Source: Xiamenia xianingshaonis (GTDB lineage Bacteria; Actinomycetota; Coriobacteriia; Coriobacteriales; Eggerthellaceae). From it: a DNA stretch of 64,000 nucleotides. The position numbers and the translations under genes are program-made. The notes beneath the pieces are model-generated. The model searched no databases. It saw only the letters and a program-made list of their open reading frames with translations, and was not told the DNA's origin. Position 1 is the first letter of the stretch. Every line of letters starts with the position of its first letter. Below, one piece after another: positions 1-8,540 of this stretch. The stretch covers positions 62,001 through 126,000 of the forward strand of contig NZ_CP072829.1 of the NCBI RefSeq assembly GCF_017945865.1. Reading direction: 5' to 3'.

Positions 1-149
1 GAGGCTTCGGTCCGGTTCGCGCCCTCGCCGGTTCGCCCTCCTGCTGGCCAACGCTTACCACCAAGCTCAACGTTCGCCCGCGTCTTTCCTCTACCAGTCC
101 TCTTTCTGCTCACTCGCGCTTGTCGGCTGCGCCCTTCTCTGCCAGCCTA

Positions 150-216
150 CCCCTTCTGCCCATTCGCTCTTTCCGTCCGCGTCCCCCTTCTGCTTGCGCC
201 CCTTCTGCCCATTCGC
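150..216. repeat. Pair of 18-bp direct repeats in gene-free left edge
   Basis: The sequence CCCCTTCTGCCCATTCGC occurs at 150-167 and again at 199-216. Bases 1-234 are strongly pyrimidine-rich on the plus strand. I see no gene in them and no clear hairpin terminator for the regulator that ends at 235. Similar short paired repeats recur in other intergenic gaps of this window. Confidence 0.6.
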
Positions 217-234
217 GCTTCTGCCCGTCCCTCG

Positions 235-2016
235 TTAAGACGCATACTTCTCCATGTAGTCGATGATTTCCTGCCGCGAGTGGAGGCCGGTTTTCGCGTA
301 GATGCGCTTGATGTGCGCGTGCGCGGTGCCGGGGCTGATGTAGAGCTCTTCGGCGACGCGCTTCTGCGTCAAGCCGCGTGCGTACAGTGCCAGGACTTCG
401 ATCTCGCGTTCTGACAGCATGAACTGGCTGCCTATTTCCTGGGCGTTGTGCTCGAGGGTCGCCTGTCGCATGTCCGTGAGGCTTTCTTGCTGGTCAAGGC
501 CCATGATGCGGGCGAGGATGCTCTCTTTGGCGGCCCCTTGCGCGAGGGTCCCTTGCGGCGTCGTGCCGCCCTCGCCGGCCTTCGTGGCGCTGCCGTCTGC
601 GTTCGCTGTGTCCCTTGCGGCGTCGGCTGCGCGTCGCTCGGCCGCGGCGGCCGCCTGTTCGCGGATCGTCTGCGCCCGATTGTGTGCGACGACCTGCGAA
701 ATCCCCAGGAACTGTACGAACACGACCTGCGTCGACAGCACGATGAGCGACCCCATGACGGCGCACAGCACGAGCGTGTCGGCGTGCAGCGGGTATATCT
801 CCAGCAGCGCCACGCGGGCGACGGCGCGGCTTCCCAGCCATACGATCCAGCCGGACATCGCGTAATAGTACGGGTCGCGCCAGCCCGCGCTCATGAACGC
901 GATGGTGATGTACCACACGAAGCTGACCATGAGCGCGTTCAGGGTCGTCGCGAGCACGGCGCCGATGTCGAGGCTGTGCGGGAACGCCGAAAAGAGGATG
1001 AGCGCCAGGCATGCGACGGCTTCGAGCAGGATGAAGAAGCCGACGGTCATGACGCTTTCGAACCGTTTGAGCACGAGCGCGATGACCACGGCGCTGACAA
1101 CGATGACCAAAAGCCCGTATGCCACGCGCGTGACCGGGGAAAACGGGATGGGCAGTCCGTCGGGGTAGCCGCGAAGCAGCCCCGTGACCGCTCCCATGCA
1201 CGCGATGCCGATCGCGGTCGCCGACAGGAACTTCTTGTTGGCCAGCACGTCGCCCGAGACGCTGAAATAGTCCGACTCGGGCGTGAGCGCGTCGATGGCG
1301 TGGGCCTTCTCGCGGCTGCGCGCCCACAGCGTGCAGGGGTATTGCAACAGCACGAGGGCGGCGGCGAAGCCGTGCTCGACGATCGGCGGCAGCAGGGTGC
1401 ATGCGTACACGACGACCTCGCTGACGATGAGCGCCGAAAACACGAACACCGCCGCCGTGGCCGAGGCGCAGCCGCGCATGCGCCGCAGCCAGTAGAACAT
1501 GGCGCCCGACGCGGTGAGCGTGCATGCGACGCACAGAACGAAACGCCAGGTCGAAAGCGGCGCATCCGTCAGTTCGAGGGCGGCCAGGCCGGCCAGCGTG
1601 AGGAACTCGACGAAGACGCACGCCCGCATGAGGCGATTCGTCGTCGCCTTTGCAAGCGTCTTTTTGCGGAGGGCGATCCATGCCAGCAGGATGCCGAAAA
1701 CCGTCAGCGCCACCAGCATGGACCCGTCGGTGAAGATGCCCTCGTCGCTGGCCGCGTAACTGCCGTATGCCCCGGTCAGAACGCCGATGCGCGAAAACGC
1801 CAGCCCCAAGACGCACGGCCACAGGCACCCGTAGGCGTCCAGGCTGTGCAGGCCCAAGCGAGCGGTGCCGGGCGCGGCGGCGTCGTCGGGGACGGGGCGG
1901 AAGATGGCGGGCGAAAACGGGGCGCTTGCCGGGTCGGCGGCGTTTTTCGCGCGCCCGCCCGGGCCGACGCTGCCTGTCGGGAAAGCGGCGGCGTTGTTGT
2001 CAGCAGTGATTCCCAT
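235..2016 (-). CDS. LuxR-family regulator with membrane-spanning N-terminus
   Basis: A 593-residue protein. The first ~450 residues form a series of hydrophobic segments that look like about 12 membrane helices. A charged, Ala-rich linker follows, and the last ~62 residues (532-593) form a LuxR/GerE helix-turn-helix with the typical LSEREIEVL start and an SPGTAHAHIKRIYAKTG recognition region. This architecture is common in Eggerthellaceae, where such proteins are thought to be membrane-bound sensors controlling nearby respiratory genes; the ligand is unknown. I chose the ATG at 2016 because AAAGGGAAGG lies just upstream. An ATG at 2124 in the same frame has no ribosome site and sits inside a TATAAT box. 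It is divergent from the IscU-like gene and is the only transcription factor close to the redox block, so it may regulate that block (inference). Confidence 0.85.
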   Translation of the reverse strand: MGITADNNAAAFPTGSVGPGGRAKNAADPASAPFSPAIFRPVPDDAAAPGTARLGLHSLDAYGCLWPCVLGLAFSRIGVLTGAYGSYAASDEGIFTDGSMLVALTVFGILLAWIALRKKTLAKATTNRLMRACVFVEFLTLAGLAALELTDAPLSTWRFVLCVACTLTASGAMFYWLRRMRGCASATAAVFVFSALIVSEVVVYACTLLPPIVEHGFAAALVLLQYPCTLWARSREKAHAIDALTPESDYFSVSGDVLANKKFLSATAIGIACMGAVTGLLRGYPDGLPIPFSPVTRVAYGLLVIVVSAVVIALVLKRFESVMTVGFFILLEAVACLALILFSAFPHSLDIGAVLATTLNALMVSFVWYITIAFMSAGWRDPYYYAMSGWIVWLGSRAVARVALLEIYPLHADTLVLCAVMGSLIVLSTQVVFVQFLGISQVVAHNRAQTIREQAAAAAERRAADAARDTANADGSATKAGEGGTTPQGTLAQGAAKESILARIMGLDQQESLTDMRQATLEHNAQEIGSQFMLSEREIEVLALYARGLTQKRVAEELYISPGTAHAHIKRIYAKTGLHSRQEIIDYMEKYAS

Positions 2017-2121
2017 GGCCTTCCCTTTCTCGCGTCGTCGTGCGCACGGCGGTTTTTGCGGTTTCGGCTTCTTTGCGCGGCCGGCTTCTGAAAGAGGCGT
2101 TCGATTGGAATGTCTTGGGTC

Positions 2122-2127
2122 CATTAT
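2122..2127 (-). promoter_or_regulatory. Candidate -10 box of the LuxR gene
   Basis: A perfect TATAAT reads on the minus strand about 106 bases upstream of the chosen start. No good -35 box lies at the usual distance, so the promoter may depend on an activator. The call is supported by position and the consensus -10 only. Confidence 0.45.
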
Positions 2128-2165
2128 AAAGTGAGGTCGCGTTTTGCTACGTTACGGCTCGGTAA

Positions 2166-2183
2166 TACCTGACCAAAAAGGTA
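2166..2183. promoter_or_regulatory. Inverted repeat between divergent genes, candidate operator
   Basis: TACCT and AGGTA form an inverted repeat with an 8-base spacer. It lies in the 245-base gap between the LuxR gene and the IscU-like gene, near the predicted promoters of both. It loosely resembles the TACCCT-N5-AGGGTA site at 6805-6821 upstream of the aldehyde oxidoreductase, so both might bind the same regulator. Confidence 0.35.
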
Positions 2184-2261
2184 TGCATTAGCGGGCCGCT
2201 TTTGTATAGTTGGAAAATGACAAGACAAGCGTGTGGCCTGCGGAAAGAGGAGGGGCGACGC

Positions 2262-2939
2262 ATGGGCGACGGTCGAAAAACGGGCAGCGGCCTTGCGGTG
2301 GACGTCTGTCGCAGGCCGAAAAGCGGCCGGGAGAGCTACCTTGAGCCGGAAGAGCGCATGGCGCTGCGAACGGCCGACGTCTACCAGGTGGACAAGGACG
2401 TCGACACGCTGAACTACTCGGAGAAGCTGCTGTCCATCGTGGCGACGTTCAAGAACAGCGGCCGCCCGGAGGGGTTCAACGCGCAGTCGATGGTGGGGCG
2501 GTCGAAGCGCGGCGAAGTGGCGCTGCGGCTCTTCGCCGTGGTCGAGGGCGGCGTTTCGCGTCCCCCTCGTTTTGCGCGCGTGGGCTTCAAGTCGCGCGGA
2601 TGTCTGGCGATGACGGCATGCGCGAGCGCCATCTGCGACCTGGTGGAGGGCCTGACGTTCGAAGAGGCGCTCGCCATCACGCCTGACCAGGTAAAAGACG
2701 CGGTCGGCGGCGTGCCGTGGGACAAGCTGCACACGCCGGTGTTCGCTGTCGAGGCGGTGCGCGGCCTGGTGGGCGACTGGCTCATCCGCCAGGGCGCCAC
2801 GTTTTCCGAGCTGGAAGCGAAGCTGCCGTGCGACCCGCTGTCGCCGGGCTGCCTGGTGTGCGAGCACTGCTCCCTGCGCGACTTCCGCACCGATCTGCGG
2901 ATGGACGCTCTGGTGGCGAAGGCGAAGGCGCGGTCGTAG
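2262..2939 (+). CDS. IscU/NifU-like protein with atypical cysteines
   Basis: A 225-residue protein. Residues ~50-175 align by eye with the IscU/NifU N-terminal scaffold fold that assembles iron-sulfur clusters. Of the three scaffold cysteines only the second is kept (C114, in a GFKSRGC context). The first aligns with R83 and the third with T158. A C-terminal extension carries CX6CX2CX2C (C190, C197, C200, C203), which could bind a cluster or zinc. The start at 2262 follows a GAGGAGG ribosome site; a TTG at 2202 in frame is less likely. The gene is divergent from the LuxR regulator and 47 bases upstream of an unknown gene in the same orientation. Classical scaffold activity is doubtful given the missing cysteines. 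Confidence 0.7.
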   Translation: MGDGRKTGSGLAVDVCRRPKSGRESYLEPEERMALRTADVYQVDKDVDTLNYSEKLLSIVATFKNSGRPEGFNAQSMVGRSKRGEVALRLFAVVEGGVSRPPRFARVGFKSRGCLAMTACASAICDLVEGLTFEEALAITPDQVKDAVGGVPWDKLHTPVFAVEAVRGLVGDWLIRQGATFSELEAKLPCDPLSPGCLVCEHCSLRDFRTDLRMDALVAKAKARS

Positions 2940-2986
2940 TCTGTGGGCGGCATGCCGGACCGGCGTGCGAAAGGAGCTGTGGGACG

Positions 2987-4246
2987 ATGGTTGACGATCA
3001 CGGGCAAGGACGGGTCGCAGAAGCGAAAACCGCTGCTCAGGCTGCAGAAGCGCAGGCGGCGGCGGTTGAAGGCGTGGGCGCTGTCGGCGGGGAAGAGACC
3101 CTTGTCGGGCGGCCTGCCGACGACCTGGCTGCAGCATCCGAGGCGGAAGGGCCCGACCCGCAGTTGCGCGAGCTGTTGGAGAACAACGCGCTGGCAGACG
3201 TGTTCGCCGACGTGACGGCGCAGTCCGCCGACAGCCGGCTGGTAACGCCGGATCGGTGGGTTGACCAGGGGTTTGTTCCCGACTTCATGACGCCTGACGA
3301 CTTCGAGATGTTCGTGTACGCCTATCTTGAGGACTACCGCGCCGCTCATCCCCTCGCGCGAAGGTCGCACATTGGTCCGAAGTCGGACCAACAGGGACTG
3401 CCGCCGGAGCAGCGCACGTCGGCGCATGGATTCCGGTCGGCGACGAAGGCGGTGGGGGTGGCGCCGTCCATCCGCGACGTCATGGCGGCCCGCCGCGCGG
3501 CGGAAGCGGCCCCGGAAGAGGACAGCCCCGCCGCAGCCGTTGCGGCCGATGCGGCCGCCGCCGAAAGCGCTGTGGCTGCCGGCAAGCCCGATGCCGGCGA
3601 CGCCGCGGACGCCGGCAAGCCTGGTGCCGACAGGCCTGGCGCCGACACTGCCGCGGACGCCGGCAGGCCTGGCGCCAACGCGTCTTCCAACGGCTGCTTC
3701 GACCAAGAAACTCCAGGTGACGGGCTTGACGCTGCCCCCGAAGACGCCGGCCCCTTCGCGAATCTCAACCTGCCCGAGGGCTATGAGCTGGTCGAGTGCG
3801 ACGGCGAGTGGGTCCTCGCTTCCCTTCCGCCCGGCCGCGTGCCCCCGCGCAAGGCCGTCCGCTGCGAAACCATCGCGGCGCTGGTCGGCACGTACTCCTA
3901 TTACCTCTACGACACGGCCAAGATGACCGACTCCTACGCGCATTGGGCGTTTTTAGCGGCCGAGGGCGACCCGCTTGCGACGTTCGCCGATTGCGTGCGC
4001 GAGGACTCGCGGACCTACCCGCGCCCGCTTGCTGCCGCCAGTCTGGCGAACGAGCCGTTCTGCATGACGTCCGCCCAGGTGGACGCCGCGTGGCGACTTT
4101 CTCAAAAAACCGCTGGCTACGAGGACATCTGCCGCGTCGAGGCGAGCAACGGCGATGTGTACTTCTACTCCATGGCCTACCTGTCGGAAGCCAGCGCCGC
4201 ATCGTTGGCCGAGTGGTATTCCGTCGGCCGCCGCGCCAACCCGTAA
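2987..4246 (+). CDS. Unknown protein with Ala/Gly/Asp-rich middle and conserved-looking ends
   Basis: A 419-residue protein that I do not recognise. It has an acidic Ala-rich N-terminus and a more ordered stretch at about residues 60-125. A low-complexity region at about 165-245 repeats GKPDAGD/GRPGA-like units. A compact C-terminal region at about 260-419 is rich in Tyr, Trp and Ser and looks globular. There is no signal peptide or membrane segment. AAAGGAG about 10 bases upstream supports the ATG at 2987. It probably forms a unit with the IscU-like gene and ends at a strong hairpin facing the aldehyde oxidoreductase gene. I offer no function. Confidence 0.7.
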   Translation: MVDDHGQGRVAEAKTAAQAAEAQAAAVEGVGAVGGEETLVGRPADDLAAASEAEGPDPQLRELLENNALADVFADVTAQSADSRLVTPDRWVDQGFVPDFMTPDDFEMFVYAYLEDYRAAHPLARRSHIGPKSDQQGLPPEQRTSAHGFRSATKAVGVAPSIRDVMAARRAAEAAPEEDSPAAAVAADAAAAESAVAAGKPDAGDAADAGKPGADRPGADTAADAGRPGANASSNGCFDQETPGDGLDAAPEDAGPFANLNLPEGYELVECDGEWVLASLPPGRVPPRKAVRCETIAALVGTYSYYLYDTAKMTDSYAHWAFLAAEGDPLATFADCVREDSRTYPRPLAAASLANEPFCMTSAQVDAAWRLSQKTAGYEDICRVEASNGDVYFYSMAYLSEASAASLAEWYSVGRRANP

Positions 4247-4333
4247 GGCCTGGCCGCGAAACGCCGCGCAAAGGCGTCGGTCGAAGGCCGCGGCGCCTCG
4301 GTCATACCGGCTTGGCCGTGCTGCCCAACAGGC

Positions 4334-4375
4334 GAAGGCCCGCCTCTGCGGCGGGCCTTCGAGCGAAGGGCGGAT
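4334..4375. terminator. Hairpin terminator between convergent genes
   Basis: An 11-bp perfect stem, GAAGGCCCGCC paired with GGCGGGCCTTC, has a 5-base loop at 4334-4360. A short ATTTTCT tract follows it on the plus strand. It lies between the convergent unknown gene (plus) and the aldehyde oxidoreductase (minus) and may serve both. Confidence 0.65.
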
Positions 4376-4396
4376 TTTCTGCCAACGTCGCGGCAC

Positions 4397-6676
4397 TTAC
4401 GCGGCGTTCGCCTTCCCGGCGGCCTTGCCGGCGGGGTTGCGGGCGAGGTCGCGGTCGGCTGCCGGCATGGGAGACGTGGCCGTCTCGGGTTGGGCCCCTT
4501 CGGCCTGTGCGGCCTCTACCTGGGCTTTGTCGCCGATGTCGGGCAAAAGCCCCCGCTTGGCGAGGTCGGCCTTCACGTCTGGCATGTCGTAGTAGTCCAG
4601 GCATTCGGCGGTCGGGCAGCCCAGCACCGGGTCCCAGCCGAACTTCTCGTACAGCATGGTCAGGCCGGTTTGGAAGTCGGCGCGGTCCATCTTGTCGGTG
4701 CCTTCGGTGAACGCCGGGATGTCCGGGTCCTTGTCGTAGGGCCAGGAGGTCATCACGTCGTGGACGTTGCGGCAGTCGGTGCAGCCGATGGTGCCGGCCT
4801 CGTCGCGCATGCCGCGCACGGTGGCGGCGCGTTGCAGGGTCATGATCTTCGCGGCGCGCTTGTACAGCTCGTCGGTGGTGACGTCTTCGCCGGTCACGGC
4901 CGTGTAGAACTTCGCCTCCAGGTCAAGGTCGCCGCGGTAGTCTCGCGCAGACGTGGGGCTCATGGTCATCGGCCACACCCAGTTGCACACCGTCAGCGAG
5001 TCGTGCAGCACGTCGGTCACGACGGACCACCAGGCATAGTTCGCCTTATGGTCGTTCATGGGCGTGTAGTTCTTGTCCGCGTCGAGCGCGTCTTCGCCGC
5101 CCCACAGCTCGGCGGCGATCTCCCTTTTCAGCTCCACCGGAAGCCCGCAGTTGTGCAGGTTCTCGTGCGAGTGGATCATCGGGTCGCGGTTGAACAGCAT
5201 GTTCGGCAGGCACCCGACCTGCGCCTGGCTCTCGTGCGCGTGATGCACCGGCCAGCCGCGGTAGTTGATCAGGCACGATTCGGTGGTGTCAAACCATTCG
5301 GCGTCGTTCCAGCGCTGCGTCCACACGATGGGCCCGTAGCCGAGGAAGCTCATTTCGTTGTCGTTCGCGGCGATGTGGCGAAGGATTTGCACCATCACCT
5401 TGGGCTCGCCGTTTGCGAGCGCGTCCCAGTCGAACTGCTGGTACTCGTCTTCCGGCAGCACCTCTTTGAATGTGTCGGTGACGATGCAGTGCGCGATGTC
5501 GCGGTACAGCTGCCCGTAGTTGCACCACAGGCCCAAATCGTCCACCGTGGTGCCGATGGCCTGGTCCATGAGCAGCGCCGCTTCGGTGCCCGCCTCGATC
5601 GTGGTCTTGTCGCCCAGCATCTTGATCATGTAGGCGGTGAAGGGGAAGTTCGGCACGCAGGTGTTGCCCGTGATCTCATAGCCGGCGTTTTCCCTGTTCG
5701 CGGGCACGCGCATGTCGGAATGGCAGTGGATCGGGCAGCTGTGGCAGCCGTTCATCTTGATGGTGTACTTTTCGGCCTCGGGGCCTTCGTCCTTGAACGA
5801 CTTCATGCAGCGGTACCCCACCGTGTTGATGTCGCCGGGTTTCGGCTCGCCGGTCTCGATGGCGCCGCCTTCTGCAAGGCCCCAGGTCAGGCCCTTTTGC
5901 GACGTCCAGCGGCTGCCCGGATCGAAGTATTCGGCCCACTCTTGCTGCGTCGAGGGCACCACGTGGTTGTTGTTGGAGCCCACGATTTCGCGCAGCATGT
6001 AGTCGGACAGCTCGGCCACGGCCTGCGGGTTGGCCACGTTCACGCTGCCGCTGCCCTCGACCACGATCGCTTTGAGCTTCTTCGAGCCCATGATGGCGCC
6101 CAGTCCCGCGCCCGCCGAATGGTTGCGCGAGTTGATCAGGCACGCATAGGGCAGCAGGGACTCGCCGGCCTTGCCGATGGAGGCCACGCACGCGCTGGCG
6201 CCTTCAAGCCTGTTCAGGACCTCGGCGGTTTCGCGGGTCCCGAGGCCCCACACGAAGCCGGCGTCTTTGATGGCCACCTGGTCGTCGTTGATGTTGAGGT
6301 AGACGGGCGTGTCGGACGAGCCCTGCAGCACGAGGCCGTCGTAGCCGGCGAACTTCAGTTTTGCGCCCAGCATGCCGCCGGTGTGCGCGTCCACGACCAG
6401 GTTGTCGGTGGTGTAGGTCGCCAGGAAGCTGACGGTCGTGCGCCCGGCCAGGGGCACGCCGGATGCCGTCAGCGGGCCGACGGCGAAGACGATTTCGGAT
6501 TCGGGTGCGAACGGATCGGTCCCTACAGGCACCTCGTCGTAGATGATCTTGTTGGCAAGGCCCATGCCGCCAATATAGCCTTTGTAGGGGTCTGTCGGTT
6601 CGGTTGTGATGGAGCCTGTCGTCAAATCGACGCGGAGGATCTTCCCGGCCCATCCGTAGGATTTCTCATCAGCCAT
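4397..6676 (-). CDS. Aldehyde:ferredoxin oxidoreductase family protein
   Basis: A 759-residue member of the AOR family, cytoplasmic enzymes with a tungsten- or molybdenum-bis-pyranopterin cofactor and one [4Fe-4S] cluster that oxidise aldehydes or reduce acids using ferredoxin. The N-terminus (KILRVDLTTGSI) and glycine-rich cofactor segments are typical. C311, C314 and C318 form the CX2CX3C cluster motif, and C632 or C635 is the likely distal ligand. No Tat signal is present. It is longer than the ~600-residue archaeal enzymes and ends in an Ala/Gln-rich tail of about 45 residues. GGGAG seven bases upstream supports the ATG at 6676. It is divergent from an iron-sulfur protein that could be its electron partner. 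The substrate cannot be told from sequence. Confidence 0.88.
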   Translation of the reverse strand: MADEKSYGWAGKILRVDLTTGSITTEPTDPYKGYIGGMGLANKIIYDEVPVGTDPFAPESEIVFAVGPLTASGVPLAGRTTVSFLATYTTDNLVVDAHTGGMLGAKLKFAGYDGLVLQGSSDTPVYLNINDDQVAIKDAGFVWGLGTRETAEVLNRLEGASACVASIGKAGESLLPYACLINSRNHSAGAGLGAIMGSKKLKAIVVEGSGSVNVANPQAVAELSDYMLREIVGSNNNHVVPSTQQEWAEYFDPGSRWTSQKGLTWGLAEGGAIETGEPKPGDINTVGYRCMKSFKDEGPEAEKYTIKMNGCHSCPIHCHSDMRVPANRENAGYEITGNTCVPNFPFTAYMIKMLGDKTTIEAGTEAALLMDQAIGTTVDDLGLWCNYGQLYRDIAHCIVTDTFKEVLPEDEYQQFDWDALANGEPKVMVQILRHIAANDNEMSFLGYGPIVWTQRWNDAEWFDTTESCLINYRGWPVHHAHESQAQVGCLPNMLFNRDPMIHSHENLHNCGLPVELKREIAAELWGGEDALDADKNYTPMNDHKANYAWWSVVTDVLHDSLTVCNWVWPMTMSPTSARDYRGDLDLEAKFYTAVTGEDVTTDELYKRAAKIMTLQRAATVRGMRDEAGTIGCTDCRNVHDVMTSWPYDKDPDIPAFTEGTDKMDRADFQTGLTMLYEKFGWDPVLGCPTAECLDYYDMPDVKADLAKRGLLPDIGDKAQVEAAQAEGAQPETATSPMPAADRDLARNPAGKAAGKANAA

Positions 6677-7233
6677 GGTGCATCTCCCACTTACGTAAAC
6701 TCGATGGTTGGTTTGGCCGTTGTGCGAACCGTGGGAGCCCTCTGCACGAAACGCTGGTGACAAAAGACTGCCCGTCCAGTATGAACGAGCGCCTGACCAG
6801 GGCATACCCTCTTTAAGGGTAATCGGCGAAACCCCAGGTGGGCCGTTTCGGAACGGTAACGACGGCAACGCGGGGGCAACGTTTTCGTCGGCACGGCAAC
6901 GGGAGGACAACCCGCAGGAAACCGCTGACGGCAGGTCGGGGCCTTTTCGCTGCCGCCCTGAAACAGGGTATCCCGCTGAAATCTGAGAAAGTTGCTCAGG
7001 ATTTCCTCAAAGAGGGTACGCGGCCCGGGCGCGGCGCCGTCATACTTACAGGCGTTGTGTGAATCGAAGAGCGCCCTGACACGAAGCGAGCTTTCCGGCG
7101 CACCCGCCAAGGAGCACGGCCCGAACACGCAGTGCGAGGCAAGGCCGGTTCTTGCCCCTGGCAAGGCGGGCGGCGCGAATTGGGAAGCGAAGCACCCGCA
7201 CACTCACTCACCTTTGAGGGAGGAGAAGTCATC
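6677..7233. promoter_or_regulatory. Divergent control region of the redox block
   Basis: A 557-base gene-free gap between the aldehyde oxidoreductase and the iron-sulfur protein. It holds several inverted repeats: TACCCT-N5-AGGGTA at 6805-6821, an imperfect AAATCTGAG/CTCAGGATTT pair at 6979-7004, and CCTC-N3-GAGG at 7005-7015. No consensus sigma-70 promoter stands out on either strand, which suggests activator-dependent transcription. No credible coding sequence is visible. Confidence 0.5.
6805..6821. promoter_or_regulatory. TACCCT-N5-AGGGTA inverted repeat, candidate operator
   Basis: A perfect 6-bp inverted repeat with a 5-base spacer lies 129 bases upstream of the aldehyde oxidoreductase start. 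The size and symmetry suit a dimeric helix-turn-helix regulator. The nearby LuxR protein is a plausible but unproven binder. Confidence 0.4.
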
Positions 7234-8283
7234 ATGTCAGATCAGAAGCTCGATTCTCTAAATCCCGAAGAGCCGAAACGCGAAGATGTCTCGTATTTGG
7301 AAGCGGAAGTCGGCGAAGGCCTGACTCCCGACGGGCATGTCGTTGAGGACGGCGCCCCGACTGGGTGGTCCCAGGAGGCCGCAGACATCGATGTGGCCGA
7401 AGACGCGCCGCGCGACGACCCCAAGCGGGCACCCGGCGCCGGCACCGGGGTCGGCGCGCCCGATGGAGCTAGTGCGGCCGGCGCTGCCAGCACGTCCGCC
7501 GGAGCTAGTGCGGCCGATGGGGCCGCCGCCGGGGCCGGCACGCCCGGCGCGCCCGGCACGCCCGACGCGCCCGGCACGCCCGACGCGGCCGGCACGCCCG
7601 GCGAGGCCGGAGCGGCCGGCACGAAGCGCCGCTCCGTCACGCGCCGCGACGTGCTGGTCATGGCCGGCTGCGGCGTGGGTGGCCTCATCGTCGGCGGCGC
7701 GCTGGCCAGCTGGGGCGTGACGTCCCAGTCCATTGCAGCCGGCCGCGTGGAGATTCGCTCGACCCCCACGAAGATGATCGTCACCGACCGCGCTCGCTGT
7801 TCGGGCTGCCAGCGCTGCGAAATGATGTGCACGCTGAAAAACGACGGCCGCGTGAGCCGGCATACCGCCCGCGTTCGCGTGGGGGACAATTACAACTGGG
7901 GCGCCGGCCCGGGCACCGGCGAGGGCACCTTCGGCGAAGGCGATGGCGCGTGCGAGTTCACCCTTGAACACTGCAAGCAATGCGACGACCCCGCCTGCAT
8001 GAACTACTGCCCGGTCCATGCCATCTCCTGTGACGAGAACACCGGCGCTCGCGTGGTCGACGGCGGCGCGTGCATCGGCTGCGGCATGTGCTCGCAGGCC
8101 TGCCCATGGAACATGCCCCGCGTCGATTACGAAACCGGCACGTCCACCAAGTGCGTGGCGTGCGGCCGGTGCGCCGAGCAATGCCCCAACGGCGCCATCG
8201 AGTTCGTGGACTGGGAAGACATCGCCCAGAAGGTCATCGACAGCGGCGCGGTCCGCACCGTGACGCTGGTGAGGCACGCATGA
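7234..8283 (+). CDS. Iron-sulfur electron-transfer protein with internal Tat-like signal
   Basis: A 349-residue protein. Residues 1-130 are acidic, then Gly/Ala/Pro-rich with collagen-like GTPGAPGTPDAPG repeats. A twin-arginine motif (TRRDVLVMAG, R137-R138) starts a hydrophobic anchor at about 139-160. The rest is a four-cluster ferredoxin domain with CX2CX2CX3C at C189-C199, then CX2CX4CX3C, CX2CX2CX3C and CX2CX2CX3C groups, as in DmsB/NrfC-type subunits. The start at 7234 follows GGGAGGAG. It probably passes electrons between the divergent aldehyde oxidoreductase or the downstream molybdenum enzyme and a partner. A Tat motif 130 residues into the chain is unusual, and no better internal start is visible. 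A gap of 257 bases, with a small UUCG-loop hairpin at 8288-8303 but no gene, separates it from the next gene. Confidence 0.8.
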   Translation: MSDQKLDSLNPEEPKREDVSYLEAEVGEGLTPDGHVVEDGAPTGWSQEAADIDVAEDAPRDDPKRAPGAGTGVGAPDGASAAGAASTSAGASAADGAAAGAGTPGAPGTPDAPGTPDAAGTPGEAGAAGTKRRSVTRRDVLVMAGCGVGGLIVGGALASWGVTSQSIAAGRVEIRSTPTKMIVTDRARCSGCQRCEMMCTLKNDGRVSRHTARVRVGDNYNWGAGPGTGEGTFGEGDGACEFTLEHCKQCDDPACMNYCPVHAISCDENTGARVVDGGACIGCGMCSQACPWNMPRVDYETGTSTKCVACGRCAEQCPNGAIEFVDWEDIAQKVIDSGAVRTVTLVRHA

Positions 8284-8540
8284 TGACGGATCGTTCGCGA
8301 TCCGCTGCGAGGACGGCAAACGGCAGGCAGGCGCGGGAAAAGCCGGGCGGCCTGCAGGACGTTCCACGGCTGAACAGGCGCTGCGGAGCCGCAACCATGA
8401 GGGAGCGCGAGAACCTGTTCTGCGCCATGGCCGCCTGCCTGCCGTTTTCCCATCGCAGCGGACTGCCGATGCCGTCTGCGGCACGCGTTTCGCGCCGCAA
8501 CTGCTGAAACGCCTCGCATGCTGAAAGAGAGGAAACTGCC

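Noticed and set aside
2016-2124. Upstream in-frame start for the LuxR regulator at 2124
   Set aside because: No ribosome site is present and the ATG is part of a TATAAT box. The ATG at 2016 has a good site.
4490-6760. 756-codon plus-strand frame opposite the aldehyde oxidoreductase
   Set aside because: The minus-strand protein has clear family motifs and a ribosome site. The plus frame is a Val/His/Gly-rich shadow.
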